Assembly (NCBI GenBank): GCA_964515555.1
Contig: CAZEVY010000037.1
Span: 1 to 42,717 of the forward strand
Source: CAZEVY01 sp964515555
GTDB taxonomy: Bacteria > Acidobacteriota > Terriglobia > Bryobacterales > Bryobacteraceae
Reading direction: 5' to 3'
Length of the DNA stretch: 42,717 bases
Shown here piece after piece: positions 25,501 to 32,652 of the stretch. The notes beneath the pieces were generated by a model that saw only the letters and a list, made by a program, of their open reading frames with translations, was not told the origin of the DNA and did not search any database. Numbering within the stretch: the stretch's first letter is position 1; every line of letters begins with the position of its first letter. Both the position numbers and the translations under genes were made by a program.

Positions 25501-25870
25501 CGCGCGCCGCCGAAAAGATCACGCGCCGCCCGTCAGGCGACCAACCCACAACCGTGTCGGCCCCCGAGTGGAAGGTGAGCTGTTTCGGCGCGCCGCCTTC
25601 GGAGGCGACGACGAAGACGTCGTAGTTGCCGAAGCGGTTGGAGGAGAACGCCACCCACTTGCCGTCGGGCGAAAAGCGCGGGTAGATGTCGCGGGCGCGA
25701 TGGTCGGTGAGGCGCTGCGCGCCCGTACCGTTCTCGCCGGCGACCCAGATGTCGCCGAGATAGCTGAAGGCGACGCGGCCGTTGTGATACGTCGGGTGGC
25801 GCAGCAGCTTGCTCTCGGCGAGGGCGGATAGGGCGGCGGCGAGCGCCAGGACGATACCTCGGAAACACAT
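22586..25870 (-). CDS. Tricorn-type protease (S41 family, WD40/PD40 propeller, PDZ)
   Basis: A 1094-aa protein with signal peptide MCFRGIVLALAAALSALA. Residues ~20-620 contain repeated PD40/WD40-like blades (YPRFSPDGKWVAFSSNR, AWSPDGKWIAFVSDRSGRE, RFSPDGKWISYTRTSR). A PDZ-like region (~800-880) precedes the S41 peptidase core (GEIGYLHIRAMN, LIIDQRFNGGGG). The likely nucleophile is Ser1000 in NERSGSNAEMF. Tricorn homologues trim peptides; this one is predicted periplasmic or secreted, unlike the cytosolic archaeal enzyme. A GGAGG ribosome-binding site and a perfect TATAAT box lie just upstream. Divergent from the MFP gene at 25963 and followed closely by the GT-C/TPR gene. Confidence 0.9.
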   Translation of the reverse strand: MCFRGIVLALAAALSALAESKLLRHPTYHNGRVAFSYLGDIWVAGENGTGAQRLTDHRARDIYPRFSPDGKWVAFSSNRFGNYDVFVVASEGGAPKQLTFHSGADTVVGWSPDGRRVIFSAARGVVFPGVGNLYGVPSEGGLEQLIPTDWGSWGSYSPDASKLAYTRHSTPWWRKHYRGSNANDLWLMDASAKTFRKLVDDEYKGNCSWPLYGRNGEIFFVADRLPNEKGIAFGGPEVMKSVNNIWKVSDRGGRPVQVTKHTSGNLFFPSISSDGRTIVYEENFGIWKLDTASGKTVELKFEIATDDKENDFELRTIQNEADSFHLSPSTRRAAISTHGEIFTVATERGEPRRVTESYWRDMNPAWSPDGKWIAFVSDRSGREEIWLTTERGGDPRKLTDADTDKISIEWAPDSKSLLYTASDKKLHRVEIESGKTQALATGEVGNIGNPRFSPDGKWISYTRTSRDLRPRVAIISTAGGEERTIGGDVLFSSTFARWTPDGRKLLVLGGVAQAGSIASTRQPTMQLYAVTLTREDRDPRDRGVDSEEEAQAAGPARGRGPAGAATSSSPPDVRIEWESLDRRIRQLTRLADNVITVTPSPDSRLYAFVAAGQSGGRFVATLYTIQEDGERLTRVAQSGPPEGAEDGPPPQAQFGGGGLGSLQFSRDGRTIYYQEGRGMYSASVGGGEGAAPVPMGRPAERRRVSFTARVEIDHDAERRQVFNESWRVMKNRFYDPKMHGVDWVRMRETYEPLLTWVADQEELHNVVMNMIGELNASHTGIGAGGGGGGAGRGTLQTRYPGFELEPDASGYFKVAHVYRKGPADHDFVKIAAGNYVLAIDGKDIKAGDNYWRHYALAPGRKLEFTVNSKPAAEGAWKAVVEPVGVQPHTTLQYEKWVEDRRRMVEKTTNGEIGYLHIRAMNAPSLEQFQRDLMDNRDKKALIIDQRFNGGGGIDQELLQILGQRLPYQSTRSRNNTIDVPRPLRAFFGPMVVMQNERSGSNAEMFPDGFRALGLGKVIGVPTYGGVIGTGSYTLLDGSAIRTPGSGVFNAKGVNMENYGVPPDIHVDVTPEDFLRGRDTQIDKAIEVLRAEMKK

Positions 25871-25898
25871 GGGAACCTCCAGGGGTCGGGTTCCGGCA

Positions 25899-25904
25899 AT
25901 TATA
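25899..25904 (-). promoter_or_regulatory. -10 box (TATAAT) of the Tricorn-type protease gene
   Basis: A perfect consensus -10 on the minus strand, 28 nt upstream of the ATG at 25870. It would give a leader of about 20 nt that includes the GGAGG ribosome-binding site. No good -35 was found at 17 bp. Confidence 0.5.
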
Positions 25905-25962
25905 TCGTGCAGTGGCGTTTCGCCGCGCTTTGCGATAAAACTGGTATCGGCTCTCGCTTTCC

Positions 25963-27189
25963 ATGCCGTACCGAACCGCCTTAGTCCTCGCCTGCCTGTG
26001 CCTCGCCGGGTGCAACAGGACCCCGCCCATCGAGGCCAAGCAGGACACGGGCCCCGTCGCCGTCCAGGTCTCGCAGGTCATCTCGCGACAGGTGCAACGC
26101 AGCGTCGACTCGGTCGGCACCATGTTCCCGTTCGACGAAGCCATTATCAGCGCCGAGATCGAAGGCCCGGTCGCGGAAGTCAACGCCGACCTGGGCGACT
26201 TCGTCAAGAAGGGCGACGTGCTGGCGCGCATCTCCGACGAAGAACAGCGCTACCTGCTCCAGCAGAACGAGGCGCAGCTGCGCCAGTCGATGGAACGGCT
26301 GGGGCTGAAGAGCGAAAACGAGCGCGTCAAGGACATCCGCGAGACGCCCGAGGTACGCCGAGCGCAGGCCGACATGCTCGAAGCCGAACAGCGCTACAAG
26401 CGCCTCCGCAGCCTGGTCGACCAGGGCATCGGCGCGCCCGCCGACCTGGACCAGGCCTCGACGCGGCTTCAGTCGTTGCAGGCCACCTACGACGCGACGA
26501 TGTACCAGACGCGCAACATCATCCAGGAAGTGGAGCGCTTCAAGGCCGTGGTCGAGCTGCAACGGAAGAAGCTGCGCGACACCAGCGTGCGCGCCCCCTT
26601 CACCGCGCACGTCAAGGAGCGGCAGGTGACGGTCGGCCAGTACGTGCGGCCCAACGCCCCGCTGTTCACTCTGGTGATGACCGACCCGGTGCGGTTGCGC
26701 CTGGAAGTCCCGGAGCGCATGGCGCCGTGGATTCGCGTAGGCCAGATCGCCGATGTCGGCGTCGAGGCCTTCCAGGACCGCAAGTTCACCGGCAAGGTAT
26801 CGCGCATCTCTCCGACCGTCGAGCCCACCAAGCGCACCTTCATCGTCGAGGCGCTGATCCAGAATCCGCGCGGCGAACTGAAGCCCGGCTCCTACGCCCG
26901 TGCCCGCCTGGCGACCGAAAAAGTCGACTCCGTGCGAATCGTCCCCGCGCGGGCGGTGGCATACATTCTCGGATCGAACAAGGTATTCGTCGTCGCCAAC
27001 GAGACCATCGAAGCGCGCGAGGTGAAGCTCGGCGACCGCTTCGAGAAGGAAGTCGAGATCCTCGATGGCTTGCGCGACGGCGAGATGGTCGCCACCACGC
27101 AGGTCAATCGGCTCGATACCGGGATGAAGGTCCGCGTCGTCACCGGCCGCGAAGGCGGCGGTCCGGCCACCAACGGTTTGGCGAAATGA
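25963..27189 (+). CDS. RND-type membrane fusion lipoprotein (HlyD/AcrA family)
   Basis: A 408-aa periplasmic adaptor. The N-terminus MPYRTALVLACLCLAGC has a lipobox with lipidated Cys17. Biotinyl-lipoyl-like halves (NADLGDFVKKGDVLARISDEE, and DTSVRAPFTAHVKERQVTVGQ) flank a coiled coil (~95-200), followed by beta-barrel and membrane-proximal parts (SRISPTVEPTKRTFIVEALI). Such proteins bridge an inner-membrane transporter and an outer-membrane channel. No RND pump or TolC-like gene is next to it in this window, so its partner must be encoded elsewhere. It overlaps the VWA gene by 4 bp (ATGA), suggesting translational coupling. Confidence 0.88.
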   Translation: MPYRTALVLACLCLAGCNRTPPIEAKQDTGPVAVQVSQVISRQVQRSVDSVGTMFPFDEAIISAEIEGPVAEVNADLGDFVKKGDVLARISDEEQRYLLQQNEAQLRQSMERLGLKSENERVKDIRETPEVRRAQADMLEAEQRYKRLRSLVDQGIGAPADLDQASTRLQSLQATYDATMYQTRNIIQEVERFKAVVELQRKKLRDTSVRAPFTAHVKERQVTVGQYVRPNAPLFTLVMTDPVRLRLEVPERMAPWIRVGQIADVGVEAFQDRKFTGKVSRISPTVEPTKRTFIVEALIQNPRGELKPGSYARARLATEKVDSVRIVPARAVAYILGSNKVFVVANETIEAREVKLGDRFEKEVEILDGLRDGEMVATTQVNRLDTGMKVRVVTGREGGGPATNGLAK

Positions 27190-27986
27190 AACCGGCGCTG
27201 GCAGGCGCGCTCCTGGCGGCGCTTCTGGCCGCGCGGGCGCCGGCCGCCACCAAGGTCGTCGTCACCGTCGTCGAACAGAAAAGCGGCGCCGTGGTGAGCG
27301 ATCTCAAAGCCTCCGACTTCACGGTGACCGACGACCGCACGCCGCGCCGCGTCGAAGCGGTCGAGTTCGTCACGGCCCCGGTCGACGTGATGCTGCTGCT
27401 CGACACCAGCCTGGTCGGCCACGCCGTGCAGCCGGTCGCCGCCGACCTCATCCAGCGGCTCGAAGAGAAGGAACAGATGGCGATCGTCGCCTATCATTCC
27501 TCGGCCGACCTGGTGCAGGATTTCACCTCCAGCCGCAATCTGCTGCTCAAGGCGGTCTCTCAGGTGAAGTACGGGAACCTGCCGAACCTGCTCGACGCCG
27601 TGTACGCCGCCGCCAGCGGCTTTGAGAGCGCGACACTGCGGCGTGTCGTTCTGCTGCTGACCGCCGGGGTGGAGGGCGCCAGCCGCGTGTCGGAACGGGA
27701 AGTGGTGCGCCAGGCCCGCAAGCAGGGCATTTCGGTCTTCCCCGTGTACATGATGGGCGTCGAGCGGTCGATGTTCGAGACGCTGGCGCGCCAGACGGGC
27801 GGGGCGTTGTTCAGCCTGCGGGAGATGGGACGCAACGGGACCGGGCACCCGGCGGACCGGATCTTTCAGGCCATGCGCGGATCGTACTCGATGACACTGG
27901 CGGGAAATCAAGCCCTCAGCGACAAAGTCCGCATTCAGATCGCCGGATCGCGGAAGGTGTTCGTCTCGGCGCTGCCGTTGGAATAA
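27186..27986 (+). CDS. Exported VWFA-related (TIGR03436-type) protein
   Basis: A 266-aa protein starting at the ATG that overlaps the upstream stop. Signal peptide MKPALAGALLAALLAARAPA; then the short beta prelude KVVVTVVEQKSGAVVSDLKA and DFTVTDDRTPRRVEAVEF typical of acidobacterial VWFA proteins. The von Willebrand A domain follows (DVMLLLDTSLVGH, LEEKEQMAIVAYHS, TLRRVVLLLTAGVEGAS, SVFPVYMMGVE). The MIDAS motif is degenerate: DTSLVG in place of DxSxS. Function unknown; these proteins are abundant in Acidobacteria and presumed to mediate protein binding. Coupled to the membrane-fusion protein. Confidence 0.82.
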   Translation: MKPALAGALLAALLAARAPAATKVVVTVVEQKSGAVVSDLKASDFTVTDDRTPRRVEAVEFVTAPVDVMLLLDTSLVGHAVQPVAADLIQRLEEKEQMAIVAYHSSADLVQDFTSSRNLLLKAVSQVKYGNLPNLLDAVYAAASGFESATLRRVVLLLTAGVEGASRVSEREVVRQARKQGISVFPVYMMGVERSMFETLARQTGGALFSLREMGRNGTGHPADRIFQAMRGSYSMTLAGNQALSDKVRIQIAGSRKVFVSALPLE

Positions 27987-28070
27987 GGCCCGGACTGCTC
28001 CCTTCGGCCGCGGCCCGGCACCGGCGCTTCTCACATCCCGCAAAAACCTGCGATTTCCCTGGCGCGTGCC

Positions 28071-28076
28071 GATAAG
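28071..28076 (+). promoter_or_regulatory. Putative -10 box (GATAAG) for the RedB-like gene
   Basis: It lies 6 nt before ATG 28083, with no Shine-Dalgarno, and fits the same short-leader pattern as the other -10 boxes listed. Confidence 0.28.
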
Positions 28077-28082
28077 GCCCCC

Positions 28083-28667
28083 ATGGGGCGCATCCCGATA
28101 GCGCTGACGGTCGCATTCTGGCTGGGCGCGGTAGTCTTGGGACTCACCGGACTGGCGGGCTATTCCTACGCGCCCGGCGACGAAGGCGGCCCCCCGCTGC
28201 ATTGGCCAGGGGGTGGCGTCGTCGCAGCCTTCCCCAACACCTGGAACCTGATCCTGTTCGTGCATCCGAGCTGTCCGTGCTCGCGCGCGAGCCTCGGCGA
28301 GATGAACCGTCTTCTGGCGCGCCTCGACGGACGGATGGCGGCGCACGTGGTATTTCTTCGCCTGGCGGAGACGGAGCGGAGCGATCTCTGGCAAAGCGCC
28401 GGCGGCATCCCCGGTGTCCGCCGAATCGCGGCCGGTGGCGATGCGATTCGGCGCCTTGGCGCCGCGACCTCCGGTCAAGTGCTGCTCTACGACCCTCGCG
28501 GTCGGCTGCGCTTTCGCGGCGGTATCACCCCCGCCCGCGGCCATGCCGGCGATAGCGTCGGCCGCGCCGCGATCGTGGCGCTGGTGGAGGGACGCGGGAG
28601 CGCGCGGTCCTCGGCGCCGGTTTTCGGCTGCGCGCTGACGCGCAATCAGGAGTTCGACGCCCGATGA
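28083..28667 (+). CDS. RedB-like membrane-anchored thioredoxin-fold protein
   Basis: A 194-aa protein with an N-terminal membrane segment (IALTVAFWLGAVVLGLTGLAG) and a soluble domain. The strand LILFVHPSCPCSRASLGEMNRLL carries His61, Cys64 and Cys66 in an HPSCPCS motif that matches proteins named RedB in Chlorobi, Planctomycetes and Acidobacteria. The strand pair GQVLLYDPRGRLRFRGGIT and the final AALVEG helix complete a thioredoxin-like fold. The CPC spacing is CxC rather than the usual CxxC. Its end overlaps the start of the histidine-kinase gene by 4 bp (28664-28667), so the two are probably made together. A redox or metal-sensing role for the pair is an inference. Confidence 0.68.
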   Translation: MGRIPIALTVAFWLGAVVLGLTGLAGYSYAPGDEGGPPLHWPGGGVVAAFPNTWNLILFVHPSCPCSRASLGEMNRLLARLDGRMAAHVVFLRLAETERSDLWQSAGGIPGVRRIAAGGDAIRRLGAATSGQVLLYDPRGRLRFRGGITPARGHAGDSVGRAAIVALVEGRGSARSSAPVFGCALTRNQEFDAR

Positions 28668-30544
28668 ACACCGTCGACCGGCTGGATCGGCGCGCCCGCG
28701 ATCTGCTCGCCGCGCAGGAGCAGGAAGTGGCCCGCTACACCGACCGCATGTTCCTGAAGCTCATGGTGGGGCAGTGGATCGCCGGCATCGCTGTGGCGCT
28801 GTGGATCTCGCCGCTCACCTGGGCCGGCGCGGCCAGCCGCATGCACCTGCACGTCTGGGCGGCCGTGGTGCTCGGCGGTCTGATCACCTCGTTGCCGGTC
28901 TTCCTGGCCGCGACCCGTCCGGGGGCGCCGGCGACCCGCTACACCATCGCCGTCGGCCAGATGCTCTCTTCGGCGCTGCTGATTCACCTGACGGGCGGGC
29001 GCATCGAGACGCACTTCCACGCCTTCGGCTCGCTGGCCTTTCTGGCGTTCTACCGGGACTGGAGGGTACTTGTGCCTGCCACGGTGGTGGTGGCGGCCGA
29101 TCACATTCTGCGAGGCGCGTACTTTCCGCAATCGGTGTTCGGAGTGCTGTCCGCCAGTCCCTGGCGATGGGTGGAACACGCCGGGTGGGTCCTGTTCCAG
29201 AACTTCTTCCTGTGCCTGTCGTGTGTTCGCGCGCACCGCGAGATGAAGGCGCTGGCCGACCGCCAGGCGCACCTGGAGCTCACCAACGAGATCGTCGAGC
29301 AGCGGGTGCGCGAGCGCACCGAAGAGTTGAGCCGCGCCAAGGAGGCCGCCGAGGCCGCCAATCGGGCCAAGAGCGAGTTCGTCGCCAACATGAGCCACGA
29401 GATTCGCACTCCCATGAACGGGATCCTCGGAATGACCACGCTGACGCTCGAAACCAGGCTCGATCCCGTGCAGCGCGAGTGGATCGGCATGGCGCGCACC
29501 TCGGCCGAGTGGCTGCTGACGGTGATCAACGACATCCTGGACTTCTCCAAGGTCGAGGCCGGCAAGCTCGATCTGCATCCGGAGCCGTTCCGCCTGCGCG
29601 AGCACCTGCGCGAGGTTCTCAACCTCCAGTCCATGGCCGCGCGTGAAAAGGGAATCGACCTCAAGTGCGCCGTAGCGCCGGGAGTACCGGCGATTGTGAT
29701 CGGCGACGCCGGCCGGGTGCGGCAGATCATCGTCAACCTGGTTGGCAACGCCGTCAAGTTCACCGAGCGCGGCGGCGTCGACGTCGCCGTCGATCCGTTG
29801 TCGGTCTCCAGTGACGAGACGGTGCTGCTGTTCTCGGTGGCCGACACCGGCGAGGGCATTCCCGCCGAGGCGCAGCCGCGGATTTTCTCGGCGTTCACCC
29901 AGGCCGATCCCTCGACGACTCGCCGGCACGCCGGCACCGGCCTGGGTTTGACGATCTGCCGGCGGCTGGTCGAGCTCATGAACGGCCGCATCTGGGTGGA
30001 GAGCGAGCCGGGGAAAGGAAGCACGTTCGCGTTCACCGCCAGCTTCGGCCTGCCGGCAGCCGACGCAGTCGGGGACGGCGGGACTGCAAGCCCCGAAACC
30101 CGGCGCGCCAACGGCCGCGAAGCGGGGCCTTCCGCGCGCCTGCGAATCCTGCTCGCCGAGGACAACCTCGTCAACCAGCGCCTGGCCCAGCGCATGCTCG
30201 AGAAAGAAGGGCATACCGTCCTGATCGCCGGCGACGGTGTGGGAGCGCTCGAAGTCTGGCGGCGCGAGGCCGTCGACGTGCTGCTGCTCGACGTGCAGAT
30301 GCCGCGCCTGGACGGCTACGGTGTCGCGCGGGAAATCCGGCGCGCCGAATCCGGCTCGAGGCGGCTGCCCATCCTCGCGCTGACGGCCAGCGCCATTGAG
30401 GGCGATCGCGAAAAGTGCCTCGAGGCGGGAATGGACGATTACGTCGCCAAGCCCGTGCGAAGGGACGCGCTGATGCAGGCCATCTGGCGCGCGATCGGCC
30501 AGGCAGCGCCACGCCCTCTCGAGGGCGATCTCCTGGCGCGGTGA
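28664..30544 (+). CDS. Membrane hybrid histidine kinase
   Basis: A 626-aa hybrid kinase. Five or six transmembrane helices span ~30-188, with the motif GGRIETHFHAFGSLAFLAFYRDW (Glu115, His117, His119) in a loop, likely the sensing site. A coiled coil (~195-240) leads to HisKA with phospho-acceptor His245 (NMSHEIRTP). The HATPase N-box (NLVGNAVKFTE), G1 (DTGEGIP) and G2 (GTGLGLT) follow. A C-terminal receiver (RILLAEDNLVNQ, then LLLDVQMPRLDG) has acceptor Asp543 and the conserved Lys in YVAKP. It has no separate response regulator alongside, so a phosphorelay protein is probably encoded elsewhere. Co-transcribed with the RedB-like protein; ends 1 bp from the convergent phosphatase gene. Confidence 0.92.
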   Translation: MNTVDRLDRRARDLLAAQEQEVARYTDRMFLKLMVGQWIAGIAVALWISPLTWAGAASRMHLHVWAAVVLGGLITSLPVFLAATRPGAPATRYTIAVGQMLSSALLIHLTGGRIETHFHAFGSLAFLAFYRDWRVLVPATVVVAADHILRGAYFPQSVFGVLSASPWRWVEHAGWVLFQNFFLCLSCVRAHREMKALADRQAHLELTNEIVEQRVRERTEELSRAKEAAEAANRAKSEFVANMSHEIRTPMNGILGMTTLTLETRLDPVQREWIGMARTSAEWLLTVINDILDFSKVEAGKLDLHPEPFRLREHLREVLNLQSMAAREKGIDLKCAVAPGVPAIVIGDAGRVRQIIVNLVGNAVKFTERGGVDVAVDPLSVSSDETVLLFSVADTGEGIPAEAQPRIFSAFTQADPSTTRRHAGTGLGLTICRRLVELMNGRIWVESEPGKGSTFAFTASFGLPAADAVGDGGTASPETRRANGREAGPSARLRILLAEDNLVNQRLAQRMLEKEGHTVLIAGDGVGALEVWRREAVDVLLLDVQMPRLDGYGVAREIRRAESGSRRLPILALTASAIEGDREKCLEAGMDDYVAKPVRRDALMQAIWRAIGQAAPRPLEGDLLAR

Positions 30545-30545
30545 C

Positions 30546-32429
30546 TCAGGCGGTGCGCACCGGCAGGGTCACCCGATTGCTGCGCACCCCGTCGACGGCG
30601 ACCTCCAGGGCGTGCGTCCCGGTCGGCGCGTCGGGCGGCACTCGGAAGTTGACCTGGTACAGGCCCGCGAACCCCGGTGCGAGACCGGCGAACAGCGGCG
30701 TCACCGCCGAGGCGCCGATGCGCACCTCGACCGGATGCACCACCAGCATCGCCGGACCGAACGGCGCCGGCTGTCCTTCCAGCGACTCGCCGCCGACCCG
30801 GCCCAGTCCCGTCATGTAGACCGTGAGGATCTCGCCGGGGCGCGCCGGCGCGGCGTCGGAGACGAGCGCACCGTTGCCGTGCACGATGGCCGCCGTCGAG
30901 CCCGCCCCCGAGGGAAACAAGAAAATCGCCGGCGCGACGGCGCCCACTTCCACCGGGATCTCGACCGATCCGTTCGGCGTTGTGACGACCAGCCGCACCG
31001 CGCCCGTCAGGTCGAACGGGAGCTGCGCGTTGATCTGTGTCGCCGAGACGTAGAAGAGCGGCAGGCGGCGCCCGTCGATCGTCACCGTGGTTCCGGCGAG
31101 CGCGGTGGGCAGCGGCAGCCGCGGGGCCTGCGCCTCCCGCACCGCGAGTCTGCGGCCGAAGATCGTCACCAGCCCGCCGGCGGCGAGCGCCCCCGTGTAC
31201 GAGGCCGAGTTCGCCGTCGACTGGGGCGCCGCCACGGGCGGCGGCGCGATCGTGAAGCGGTCGGCGATGTCCCCACCGAGTTTCACGGCGCTCACGGTGA
31301 GCCGTCCGTCGGTCACCTCGACGCGGACGTAGTGAAAACAAGAGTCGCGGCTGGCATGATACGGTCGCGCCAGATTCGGGTAGAGCGAGGCGCCGCCGCC
31401 GCCGGTGGTCACGTAAACGGTCCCGTCGCGGGCGTCGGCGGCCTGACCGCCTTTCAAAGGCACGGTGCGCTGATAGCTGTGCTCGTGACCGTTGAGCACC
31501 AGCTCGACCCCGTGTTTTTCAAGCACCGGCACGATGTTGAGGCGCGCCATCTGGCTGACGGGATCCTGGTCGTTGGGGCCGGAGGCGTAAGGCGGATGGT
31601 GGAAGTAGACGACGCGCCAGAACTCCCGGCTCGCCGCCAGGTCGTTGTCGAGCCACTGGAGCATGCGCGCCATGGCGGCCGGTCCCCGGTTGAGCGGCGT
31701 GTTGGAGTCGATTGAGACGAAGTGGACGTTGCCGGAGTCGAACGAGTAATAGCGGCCCCGGTCCGCCTCGGGCACGGTGTCGGCGGGGACCGAGTGGAGC
31801 TCCAGGTACGGCGCGCCGTCGCCGGTGTAATAGTCGTGATTGCCGAGGCAGGGGAACATCGGCACGTTGCGGATCAGGTCGGCGTACGGCTCGAAGAACA
31901 TCGACTCGTACTCGGTGTGCCCGCCCGCCGGGTAGACGACGTCGCCGGTATGCACCACCAGAGCCGCGTTCTCGGCGTGCATCTGACGGGCGAGGGAGAA
32001 CTGCGCGTCGCCTCCCTGCCCGGTGTCGCCGAACGCGAGAAACTTCAGTTCGCTGCGCCCGGCGGTGCGGAATCGGAGGTCGGCGCCGGCCGGCAGTACG
32101 GCGCCATCGAGCGCGACGCGATAGTGGTACTCAGTGGCCTGCTGTAATCCTGAGAGATCCGCGCGGTGCAGGTAGTAGGTATAACTGAGACCGGTGCGCG
32201 AGCGGGAAACCTCAGTGACTCGTGAAACGGCTTCCAGCGAGTAACTGGTGTCGGCCGAATACTGGATGGTTCCCCGCCCCGGCTCCAGAGTCGACCACGT
32301 GATGGTGGCGCCGTCGCGGCGCATGTTCTGGAGATAGGGATAGCGTGCGAGTGTGGCGCCCCGCAGTGGTACCGCCGCCGCCCCGAGGAGCGCCAACCAT
32401 CGGCGTCGCGACAGCCTTAACCCATCCAA
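30546..32429 (-). CDS. Exported purple-acid-phosphatase-like protein with Solibacter C-terminal domain
   Basis: A 627-aa protein. The probable start is TTG 32429, giving a twin-arginine-like leader (LSRRRWLALLGAAAVPLRGA). A fibronectin-like N-domain (~30-120) precedes the calcineurin-like phosphoesterase with all metal motifs: GDTG (Asp135), GDVVY (Asp163), GNHD (Asn197, His198), HHPP (277-278) and GHEH (His315, His317). Residues ~395-627 are a TIGR03437-type domain (ANSASYTGALAAGGLVTIFG, then FYVSATQINAQLPFDLTG). The enzyme should hydrolyse phosphate esters outside the cytoplasm. It is last in a run of five co-oriented genes, 220 bp from the CotH gene, with a REP-like element between. Confidence 0.88.
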   Translation of the reverse strand: MDGLRLSRRRWLALLGAAAVPLRGATLARYPYLQNMRRDGATITWSTLEPGRGTIQYSADTSYSLEAVSRVTEVSRSRTGLSYTYYLHRADLSGLQQATEYHYRVALDGAVLPAGADLRFRTAGRSELKFLAFGDTGQGGDAQFSLARQMHAENAALVVHTGDVVYPAGGHTEYESMFFEPYADLIRNVPMFPCLGNHDYYTGDGAPYLELHSVPADTVPEADRGRYYSFDSGNVHFVSIDSNTPLNRGPAAMARMLQWLDNDLAASREFWRVVYFHHPPYASGPNDQDPVSQMARLNIVPVLEKHGVELVLNGHEHSYQRTVPLKGGQAADARDGTVYVTTGGGGASLYPNLARPYHASRDSCFHYVRVEVTDGRLTVSAVKLGGDIADRFTIAPPPVAAPQSTANSASYTGALAAGGLVTIFGRRLAVREAQAPRLPLPTALAGTTVTIDGRRLPLFYVSATQINAQLPFDLTGAVRLVVTTPNGSVEIPVEVGAVAPAIFLFPSGAGSTAAIVHGNGALVSDAAPARPGEILTVYMTGLGRVGGESLEGQPAPFGPAMLVVHPVEVRIGASAVTPLFAGLAPGFAGLYQVNFRVPPDAPTGTHALEVAVDGVRSNRVTLPVRTA

Positions 32430-32518
32430 GGAAAACGAACCTGCTTTTCATGATACTCCTGAGCGGCCAGGACGCAACCGGGGGGAGGTACTATTCCGGA
32501 AGGGGAGCCGAAGGCTGT

Positions 32519-32652
32519 TAAACACGGCGTCGTAATCGTTTGCGGATGACCGCTTGCTAACGCGCGCGGCTCCGTAACAGAGCCGCGACCGTATGTAACA
32601 GAGCCGCGACCGTAAGGGAGCGGATGCGAAAGGACTTCCGACGCCGTGTTTA
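32519..32652. repeat. REP-like element with 14-bp terminal inverted repeats
   Basis: Perfect inverted arms TAAACACGGCGTCG lie at 32519-32532 and, as the complement, at 32639-32652. They enclose 106 bp that contain an 8-bp palindrome (32565-32572 with 32580-32587) and two 20-nt direct copies (32574-32593 and 32595-32614) at a 21-nt period. The right arm includes the TAA stop of the CotH gene. No target-site duplication was seen. This could be a MITE/REP element or a large hairpin that separates the CotH and phosphatase genes. Confidence 0.6.
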
